The notes beneath the pieces are model-generated. The model had not been told where the DNA came from, ran no database searches, and worked only from the letters and a program-made list of their open reading frames with translations. From positions 1-57,215 of the forward strand of contig WQWD01000002.1 in the NCBI GenBank assembly GCA_009785545.1: a stretch of DNA of 57,215 nucleotides, written 5' to 3'. Position 1 is the first letter of the stretch, and each line of letters opens with the position of its first letter. This DNA comes from Treponema sp. GTDB lineage: Bacteria > Spirochaetota > Spirochaetia > Treponematales > Breznakiellaceae. The translations under genes were made by a program, and so were the position numbers. Shown piece by piece: positions 50,210 to 57,215 of the stretch.

Positions 50210-53200
50210 TTGTCTATTTTAGTCTCAAAGGGCGGAAAAAGTAAACTTCCTCGTATGATTTATGTAAAAATCGCCATATTTGCGGGACTAATGTTAATAT
50301 CCGCCATCGCTATGCGGCCGATGCAAGCGGCTTTAACCTCGGCGATGGAGCAAATCAGGAGTGAATTTATAAAAAATATCGAAGATTTTACAGGTATGGA
50401 AATACATTATGCTTCGCTTCGCCCGTCATTTTTTGGACATTTTGATATTAGAGAATTAAGATTTTTGGTTAACGGAGAAGATTTTTTTTCTGTATCGAAT
50501 GTAAGAATGCGCTTTTCAATTTGGGAATTATTGCTGGGACGAAATACATTTTTGCATACAGTTCAAATTAATCGCCCTGTATTTAATATTGATTTAGAAA
50601 GAGACAGATACATAATAGAACATATTTTTTCGCTTTTTACATATCCGCCCACCATTGAAGAAATATTAAAACAAACATTTATATTCCTTCCGCAGAATGT
50701 TGATTATGTAATTAGTAATTTAAGTTTTACTCTTATTGACAACGGCAGAATGTATAACATTAATAATTTTAATGTTAATGTTTCGGGCAAAGACGGCGAT
50801 ATTATTCTCTCGGGAAGGTTTAACGCAGAAATTGTTTACGAAAACTTTTTAAACAGAAATATCATATTTAATACTGATATAGGCATAAATATAATTGCTT
50901 CAAATGGCGAACAATCGCCGTCTGCGCAGGCGGAATTATCGCTGAACACATTTGTTTGTTCTGCTCAGAATACGCCAAATGTAAACCCGTCTCTTTTCAG
51001 GAGTTCCGTTTCCGGCGGTAATGCAAGAGAGGTTATTTTTTCTTTAAACCCGGCTGTTATTTCACTTGGGTTTAATGACGGTTTGTTAACAATCAATGAC
51101 AATGGCGATAATTTTGATTACCTTTTTGTTTATGACACAAACACAAGCGAAATTTCCGCCGGCCTGAGTCTAAATGAATTTTTGTTATCTGATGTTATCG
51201 TATTCTCTGAACAATGGAATGATGTATCTGAAATAACCCGAATGAAACTGACAGGGGATTTGCACCTCAATTATAAAAATGAATTATTGGATTACGGCAT
51301 TTATCTCAGCGGTTTGGATTTGCGCTTTCCCCAAAACAACAGCCTTAATATCAATATTTACGGAGATAGAGATTTAGTCACAATTGACGAGTTCAGTTTT
51401 TTCTCGCCTGCTGCCGAAGTCTCATCATCCGCCGGCCGCTTGCAGGGAAGTCTTTCGGTATTGGGCAGGCTGGACTTAAACTCATTTTTGCCGAGCGGAA
51501 GAATTAGTTTTGAACATTTTACTTTTACTGGAAGAGAAAGTTTAAATACAATATTAAATATTTCAAATAACAACGAAAGAATTCTTGTCGCAAGCGATGA
51601 AATTCGTTTTGCTCAAGCGCAAATAAATGACATAAGCTTGTATATATTTCCCCAAGAAAGGGATATAACAGTTTTATTTTCCAGTTACCTGGCAGACGAA
51701 GGCTCTATAGATTTTGAAGTTTTGTATAATTCTCCGCGGGAATTGACAGCTTCCGCAAGATTAAATTCTGTTTCTTTACATGAAATATATTCGGTGATTT
51801 CTCCGTTTATGGGTATGGGCAATTTTAACCTGCCGTTTTTTAATAATTTAAAAAATTCTTACATTGACACAGAAATATTTTTGTCAACTGATTTTAACAA
51901 TGTTATTTTAAACGCTCCGGCTGTTAATTTTGATATTAACGGTTCTCCCGGGTTTTTGTCTTTGTCGGGAACCAACAGGCAAATTTTATTAAATAATGGA
52001 ACATTTTTGTTTGATCAAAATGAATTGTTAATAAATGCTGATTTAAATTATTTAAACCCCAATGAACTCAATCTTGAATTAAACGCAAGTTTTATGGGAT
52101 TATCATGGAATTTGGAAGGACATATTTTTGACAGAAATACATTTATTGTACATGACCCTAACGGTTTAAATATTTACGCAAATATATCAAACACCAATGT
52201 AATTTCCGCTTTTTTTGAAGCGCATGATTTTCCATTAATTATGAACATACCAAATCAAGGGCTGGGAATAGCGTATCTGAATTTATTCATAAATGCCAGA
52301 TACGCCTCAAATGATTTATGGAATGTCGATATAAACAATTTTTCGATTCGTGACAGAAACGCTTCCGGAACGGATATTTTTAGAATTTCAGGAACGGCAA
52401 ATCAATTCGGGGCAAGTTTTGGTGAATTGATATACAGAGATTTTGCCGGAATTTTGGAAGGCTCTGCGGACTTTGTCTGGAACGATAACTTTTCGTTTAT
52501 CGAAATAAACGCAAATTTATCGGAAAGGCAAACTCAGGCGCAGGCGCAGTTTGACGAAGGATATATTTTTGTAGAGGGCTCAATCATAGACGGAAATATT
52601 GACATTCAAACATTAATCAACAATATGCGTGTAAACAGATTCTTCGGCGGAAGCGAAACAATTTTGCTTACGGCTGACGCCGGAGTTTCATGGAATTCCA
52701 TAAATTCTTTTAACGCCGACATTAATATATCTTCGCTGAGAACAAGGTTTCAAGACAATCCACTGGATGTTTCAGTGAATATCAGTCTAAACAATGATGA
52801 AATTTTGTTTAACGATTTTGATTTAGTTATTTCCGATTTAAGAACTGTTTTTCCGGAATTCAGATTTAACAGGGCAGAAGGAATAACAAGTCTCAGGGCG
52901 AATTTAAGCGGAATGTTAATGGAAAGAAGTCTTGAAGGCATAATCACTCTGAACGCTAATTTTAATCAAACAGATTCATGGCAGGATATTCGCAGCGCCT
53001 TGGATGTTTTAGACGGTGTTCTGAAATTCGAAAATATACTTTACAGCGGAGCCGCAGCGGAGCCGTTTATGTTTAACTTTTCCGCAAATCATGGAACTAC
53101 CTCCGTCAGCGGCGGAATCAGGGATATGTTCAGGCTTAACATGGACAATGAAGGAAATTTTTTCGCAGGTCTGTCCGCTCCTTTGCCGATACGCGGGTCT

Positions 53201-54736
53201 TTGGCAGGTACTTTCAGAAACGGTATTATCAACGCAAGTTTTAATAATTTCTTTTTTGATTTAGCCGGACTTTGGTCATTAATATCCAGAAACAATGATT
53301 TTAATATAAGCGGCGGTTTTATTACGGGAAATATCGATATTCGCGGCCCAATTTTAAATCCGGAATTTTTTGGAAATGCGAGAGGTTCAAGCATTCGTTT
53401 TCAAGTGCCTAATTTTATCCCTGAAGATATCCGTCTTGTTCCGTTTAACGCAGTATTGGAAGGATATGAAATTGCTTTCGGTCCTGTTTCCACATCGGTA
53501 GGAGCAGGAAACGGAACCACTCACGGGTGGTTTGTTTTTGAAAATTGGGTTCCTGTAAATATCGGTTTGGATATCGTTATACCAAGAAATACTCCTGTTC
53601 CTTATGATTTTAATATAGCCGGATTTTTAGCGAATGGAAATGCTTCGGGTAATATAAATCTTTTAATTGAATCTTTGTTTTCTCCTGATTCATCAATGGA
53701 GATAAGCGGCGATTTTTTAACAACTAACGCTGTACTCGGTGTCAATATGGAAGACGCAAGGCAAAACATGGAAAGAGACGACTCTCTTGAAGATATAGGA
53801 ATTTATATAACTACCAATTTCAGAATAACTGCCGGCTCTGATGTTGAATTTTTATGGCCGAATTTGCTTAACCCCATTTTAAGAGCCAGTCCGGAAATGG
53901 GAACTGTTATTTTAGCTTCTTCGGATAACATGGCGGGGCAATATATGCTGCACAGCGATGTAAGAATTCGCTCGGGAGAGTTAAATTACCTTGATCGCAG
54001 TTTTATTATCCGCCAGGGAAACATCACTTTCAGGGAAAATGAAACCAGATTTGATCCGCATTTCAGCGCCAGAGCCGAAATTCGCGACCGGGCAGAAGCG
54101 GGCCCTGTAACAATTTCCATGATTGTAGAAAATCAGCCTTTATTGAGCTTTGTCCCAAGATTTGAGTCAAACCCCGGCATAACCCAGCTTGAACTATATT
54201 CAATCTTAGGGCATAATATGATGAATGTTCAGGGAGATGATCAGGCGGATATGCGTTTTTTAATCGGCTCCACGGCAGAGATATTAACTCAGGTTATCGC
54301 GACCTCAGATGCGTTTACACAGCTTGTTTTTATGCGGCAATTTGAAAGGCAGGTAAGGAATTGGCTGGGGCTGGATATGTTCACTGTCCGCAGCAGGTTT
54401 TTTCAAAACGCTGTTGTAACAGGAGCAACCGGAGGATTTGGGACAAGTTTTGATGATGAAATGAATAGAGGCCACAGGGTTGGTAACTTTTTTGACAATA
54501 CGACTGTTTTCATAGGTAGATACATCGGGCAGGATATATTTGTCCATGGTATGTTCAGAATGAGATATGATGAAAACAATATTTATTTTGGCGGTTTAAG
54601 GTTTGAGCCTGATATTGGAATTGAATTACAAAGTCCTTTTGGAGTAAATATCAGATGGTCTTTTTTCCCATATCACCCTGAAAATTGGTGGGTGAGTGAT
54701 AATTCGATTACTCTAAGCTGGAGCAGATCATTTTAG
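50210..54736 (+). CDS. tamB: TamB-family translocation/assembly protein (DUF490)
   Basis: 1508 residues from TTG 50210 (AAAAGG upstream). One transmembrane anchor at about 17-38. A long middle of repeated beta strands (the AsmA-like/TamB groove, rich in 'N' and 'F'), then the TamB C-terminal domain from about 1150, ending 'RNWLGLDMFTVRSRF' and a strand-rich tail. Such proteins bridge inner and outer membranes, in lipid transport and barrel assembly. The next gene is bamA, 8 bases on, the pairing known in spirochaetes and Bacteroidetes. Confidence 0.9.
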   Translation: MSILVSKGGKSKLPRMIYVKIAIFAGLMLISAIAMRPMQAALTSAMEQIRSEFIKNIEDFTGMEIHYASLRPSFFGHFDIRELRFLVNGEDFFSVSNVRMRFSIWELLLGRNTFLHTVQINRPVFNIDLERDRYIIEHIFSLFTYPPTIEEILKQTFIFLPQNVDYVISNLSFTLIDNGRMYNINNFNVNVSGKDGDIILSGRFNAEIVYENFLNRNIIFNTDIGINIIASNGEQSPSAQAELSLNTFVCSAQNTPNVNPSLFRSSVSGGNAREVIFSLNPAVISLGFNDGLLTINDNGDNFDYLFVYDTNTSEISAGLSLNEFLLSDVIVFSEQWNDVSEITRMKLTGDLHLNYKNELLDYGIYLSGLDLRFPQNNSLNINIYGDRDLVTIDEFSFFSPAAEVSSSAGRLQGSLSVLGRLDLNSFLPSGRISFEHFTFTGRESLNTILNISNNNERILVASDEIRFAQAQINDISLYIFPQERDITVLFSSYLADEGSIDFEVLYNSPRELTASARLNSVSLHEIYSVISPFMGMGNFNLPFFNNLKNSYIDTEIFLSTDFNNVILNAPAVNFDINGSPGFLSLSGTNRQILLNNGTFLFDQNELLINADLNYLNPNELNLELNASFMGLSWNLEGHIFDRNTFIVHDPNGLNIYANISNTNVISAFFEAHDFPLIMNIPNQGLGIAYLNLFINARYASNDLWNVDINNFSIRDRNASGTDIFRISGTANQFGASFGELIYRDFAGILEGSADFVWNDNFSFIEINANLSERQTQAQAQFDEGYIFVEGSIIDGNIDIQTLINNMRVNRFFGGSETILLTADAGVSWNSINSFNADINISSLRTRFQDNPLDVSVNISLNNDEILFNDFDLVISDLRTVFPEFRFNRAEGITSLRANLSGMLMERSLEGIITLNANFNQTDSWQDIRSALDVLDGVLKFENILYSGAAAEPFMFNFSANHGTTSVSGGIRDMFRLNMDNEGNFFAGLSAPLPIRGSLAGTFRNGIINASFNNFFFDLAGLWSLISRNNDFNISGGFITGNIDIRGPILNPEFFGNARGSSIRFQVPNFIPEDIRLVPFNAVLEGYEIAFGPVSTSVGAGNGTTHGWFVFENWVPVNIGLDIVIPRNTPVPYDFNIAGFLANGNASGNINLLIESLFSPDSSMEISGDFLTTNAVLGVNMEDARQNMERDDSLEDIGIYITTNFRITAGSDVEFLWPNLLNPILRASPEMGTVILASSDNMAGQYMLHSDVRIRSGELNYLDRSFIIRQGNITFRENETRFDPHFSARAEIRDRAEAGPVTISMIVENQPLLSFVPRFESNPGITQLELYSILGHNMMNVQGDDQADMRFLIGSTAEILTQVIATSDAFTQLVFMRQFERQVRNWLGLDMFTVRSRFFQNAVVTGATGGFGTSFDDEMNRGHRVGNFFDNTTVFIGRYIGQDIFVHGMFRMRYDENNIYFGGLRFEPDIGIELQSPFGVNIRWSFFPYHPENWWVSDNSITLSWSRSF

Positions 54737-54744
54737 GAGTTTTA

Positions 54745-57215
54745 ATGAAATTTAGAGTTTTTGCGATTTTTTTGTTTTTCTTGGCAGGTTTGTGCTTTGC
54801 TCAGGAAACGGCAAATGCAAACGGTGAAGAAGACTGGTATCTTGGAAGACCTATCAGAGATATAACTTTTTCCGGGTTAAGGAATATTCACGCTTCAGAA
54901 CTTGATGGGATAATGAACCCTTTCAGAGGGCGTCTTTTCGATTACAGTTTGTTTTGGGAAATTTCCGGCAGGCTCTGGGCGTTGGAATATTTTGATCAAG
55001 TCGAACCTTCACTTCGGCGGGGCGGTATCGGCGGCAATGATGTTGTTATCAATTTTACTGTTGTTGAACGCCCGACTATTAACAGAATAACTTTTGTCGG
55101 GAATAATAATATACGGCGTACGGAATTAAACGACGCTATAATGACACGGTCACGTGATATACACAATCAGGCAAGACTGCGTTCTGACATCGAAGCTATT
55201 ACCAATTTGTATATTGAACGAGGTTATCCGAATGTAGTTGTTACCGTTTCCGAAATACCGGCGGACAACCAGACAATCAATCTTGTTTTTAATATTGTTG
55301 AAGGCGGCAGAATAACTATCTCAAGAATTGAGTTTCATGGCAATTCAAGGTTTTCTAACAGACAGTTAAGAGGCCAGTTGTCATTAAGAGCGAGCTCTCT
55401 TTTAAATGACGGAGCGTTTCAGGAAGCAAAACTTATCGCGGACAGGCAGGCTTTAACAAGGTTTTACCATGATCGCGGATATATCAATATGCAGGTAAGA
55501 GACGTTACTCGAACAATCGATACAGATGACGGCAGAGGAACAAATTTGATTCTTACTTTCATGATTGACGAAGGCAGCGAATTCAGATTTGGCGGTATCT
55601 CATTTGCGGGCAATGTAATTTTTTCTGATACTCAGCTTCAAAGGCTTGTCACTTCCAGAGTAGGCGATGTTGTTAATATGAGCCGTCTTGAAAACGATAT
55701 GCAGCGTGTATCAGACCTTTATTTTGAGAACGGATATATTTTTAATTCAATTACAAGAATACCTGAAATAAATAACGAAACCAATACGATTTCGTATACG
55801 ATTCATATCATTGAAAGAGGAAGAGTCTACGTTGAAAGTATTACGGTTATTGGAAACAGGAAAACCAGAGAGGAGGTAATTTTACGGGAAATCCCGTTGG
55901 TTCCAGGTGATGTTTTTTCTAGAACAAAAATAATGGACGCAATGAGAAATCTTTTTAACCTTCAATATTTTTCCATGATAATTCCCGATACATTGCCGGG
56001 AAGTACCGAAAACTTAATGGATTTGGTCTTTACTGTGGAAGAAATGCCCACAACAGATATTTCATTTGGTCTTACCTTTTCCGGAAGTGCAGACCCTGAT
56101 GCGTTCCCAATTTCCGGGCTTTTAAGATGGAATGATCGTAATTTGGCGGGAACCGGAAATGAACTTGGTGTCGAGATAAATTCGTCAGTTGTTGACTCTT
56201 CTAATTTTTCAGTCAATTATCTTCACAGGTGGGCTTTTGGATTGCCTTTATCGCTTGGTATAGACTTATCCGCTTTTTATTCCACTCGTTTTGCAACGAT
56301 GAATAACCAAAATCCGGTTTGGTTTGGAAATGAACCTTGGGCGTTTCCTGATGGTTTCAATTCACGGGAAGAATTTGACGCTGCCGGCAGAATTCCTGCC
56401 AGAGATTATTTGATGGATTATGACCAGTGGTTTTTATCACTCGGTGTTAATACAGGATACAGATGGCTTACCCCTGCGGGCATTTTTGGTCTGAGCGGTG
56501 GAGTAAGATTTGGTATCTTGCGAAACTCTTATGACGAACTTTACAGACCTTTTGATCCTGTTCTTAGAGCCGGAAACAATACCTGGATTCCAAGACATTC
56601 AATTTGGATGGCGATGTCGCTCGATCAACGGGATATTTTTTGGGATCCAAGCAGAGGTTTCTTTCTTTCTCAACGTTTTGGGTTTCACGGTTTAGGGGAT
56701 AACGAAAGAGAGCATTTCCTCCGCACCGATACAAGGTTTCAGTTTTTCCATACTTTATTAAATATTCCTGTGACAGAAAACTGGAATTTCAGAACGATAT
56801 TTGCGTTTCATACAGGATTATCACTGATTTTACCTCAACCTCAATTTTTGGGTGATGGACGCAGAGATGAGCATGGAAATCCCAGAATAGAAGACTCAAA
56901 CCGTCTTGCTGTAGACGGGATGTTTGTAGGAAGAGGGTGGAGTGATCAATTTAGATTTAAAGGACACTTGCTTTTAGATAGTTGGGTAGAATTAAGATTC
57001 CCGCTTGTTCCCGGAGTTTTGGCGTTTGATTTGTTTTTTGACAGCGCCGGAATTGAGAACCCGGACAGATTAGGAGATTATTTCGCCGCTTTTAGCTGGG
57101 AAAGACTTAGGTTTAGTTATGGCGGAGGTATACGCTTTACAATTCCGCAATTCCCGATCCGTTTAAGTTTGGCAAGACGGTTTAGAATTATAGACGGCGA
57201 AGTTCAATGGCAGTC
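54745..57215 (+). CDS. bamA: BamA outer-membrane assembly factor, 3' end outside the window
   Basis: Open from ATG 54745 (AGGAG 6 bases upstream) to the window edge, at least 823 codons. Signal peptide 1-19 (ending CFA). Five POTRA-like domains follow to about residue 425; each shows the 'I.F.GN...' strand start (for example ITFVGNNNIRRTEL, IEFHGNSRFSN). The beta-barrel begins about 430; FVGRGWSD near 730 is the loop-6 (VRGF/Y) motif in variant form. It inserts outer-membrane proteins. Co-transcribed with tamB. Confidence 0.92.
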   Translation, partial: MKFRVFAIFLFFLAGLCFAQETANANGEEDWYLGRPIRDITFSGLRNIHASELDGIMNPFRGRLFDYSLFWEISGRLWALEYFDQVEPSLRRGGIGGNDVVINFTVVERPTINRITFVGNNNIRRTELNDAIMTRSRDIHNQARLRSDIEAITNLYIERGYPNVVVTVSEIPADNQTINLVFNIVEGGRITISRIEFHGNSRFSNRQLRGQLSLRASSLLNDGAFQEAKLIADRQALTRFYHDRGYINMQVRDVTRTIDTDDGRGTNLILTFMIDEGSEFRFGGISFAGNVIFSDTQLQRLVTSRVGDVVNMSRLENDMQRVSDLYFENGYIFNSITRIPEINNETNTISYTIHIIERGRVYVESITVIGNRKTREEVILREIPLVPGDVFSRTKIMDAMRNLFNLQYFSMIIPDTLPGSTENLMDLVFTVEEMPTTDISFGLTFSGSADPDAFPISGLLRWNDRNLAGTGNELGVEINSSVVDSSNFSVNYLHRWAFGLPLSLGIDLSAFYSTRFATMNNQNPVWFGNEPWAFPDGFNSREEFDAAGRIPARDYLMDYDQWFLSLGVNTGYRWLTPAGIFGLSGGVRFGILRNSYDELYRPFDPVLRAGNNTWIPRHSIWMAMSLDQRDIFWDPSRGFFLSQRFGFHGLGDNEREHFLRTDTRFQFFHTLLNIPVTENWNFRTIFAFHTGLSLILPQPQFLGDGRRDEHGNPRIEDSNRLAVDGMFVGRGWSDQFRFKGHLLLDSWVELRFPLVPGVLAFDLFFDSAGIENPDRLGDYFAAFSWERLRFSYGGGIRFTIPQFPIRLSLARRFRIIDGEVQWQ

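Overview
The window is a piece of a spirochaete-type chromosome, most likely Treponema or a close relative, carrying one complete-looking prophage of about 46.7 kb. The host assignment rests on a BspA-like leucine-rich-repeat lipoprotein, a TamB-BamA gene pair, and a small secreted-type protein family I associate with Treponema. It is an inference from gene content, not a database match.

Host left flank (1-3184): homopolymer-rich DNA, a strong terminator, an LRR lipoprotein, a gene broken by a 109-bp MITE-like element, a Gfo/Idh/MocA oxidoreductase, a long inverted repeat, and a promoter driving tRNA-His. Host right flank (49890-57215): tRNA-Arg(TCG), then tamB and a bamA gene that runs off the end.

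Prophage (3185-49889): it sits in the 3' half of tRNA-His. A 47-bp direct repeat of the tRNA 3' end marks attL (3185-3231) and attR (49843-49889), and a tyrosine integrase lies just inside attL. The late block runs on the + strand (5187-32904). It has a lambda-type head (terminase small subunit and GpA, gpW, portal B, ClpP-like protease, decoration D, capsid E), a lysis cassette between portal and protease, and a Mu-type contractile tail (sheath, tube, frameshifted chaperone, tape measure, gpN/gpP/gp45-gp48 homologues) ending in a repeat-bearing fibre and a Dam-type methylase. Two toxin-antitoxin cassettes (YafQ-like and HicAB) sit antisense within the late block. The early block runs on the - strand (32907-47666). 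It holds two tail-completion-like genes, three methyltransferase-related genes, a second tyrosine recombinase, a primase-helicase, ParB and ParA, several small genes, and a nuclease-dead copy of the terminase C-terminal domain. A short + strand block (47754-49467) holds regulators and a SWIM-domain protein.

Observations most worth follow-up: (1) a second, truncated terminase nuclease domain with all three predicted catalytic aspartates replaced, carrying its own start and ribosome site; (2) two lysis-type proteins encoded in two frames of the same 446 bp, starting 4 bp apart; (3) a 12-mer (AGTTAATAGCTT) 14-31 bases upstream of three late transcription units; (4) a prophage-borne consensus promoter pointing out of the element at a tRNA-Arg gene cut off from its ancestral promoter; (5) repeated AGGTCAAGT(C) sites at both prophage ends, fitting integrase arm sites. 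Several small genes with good ribosome sites (30-58 codons) are also annotated in the early block.
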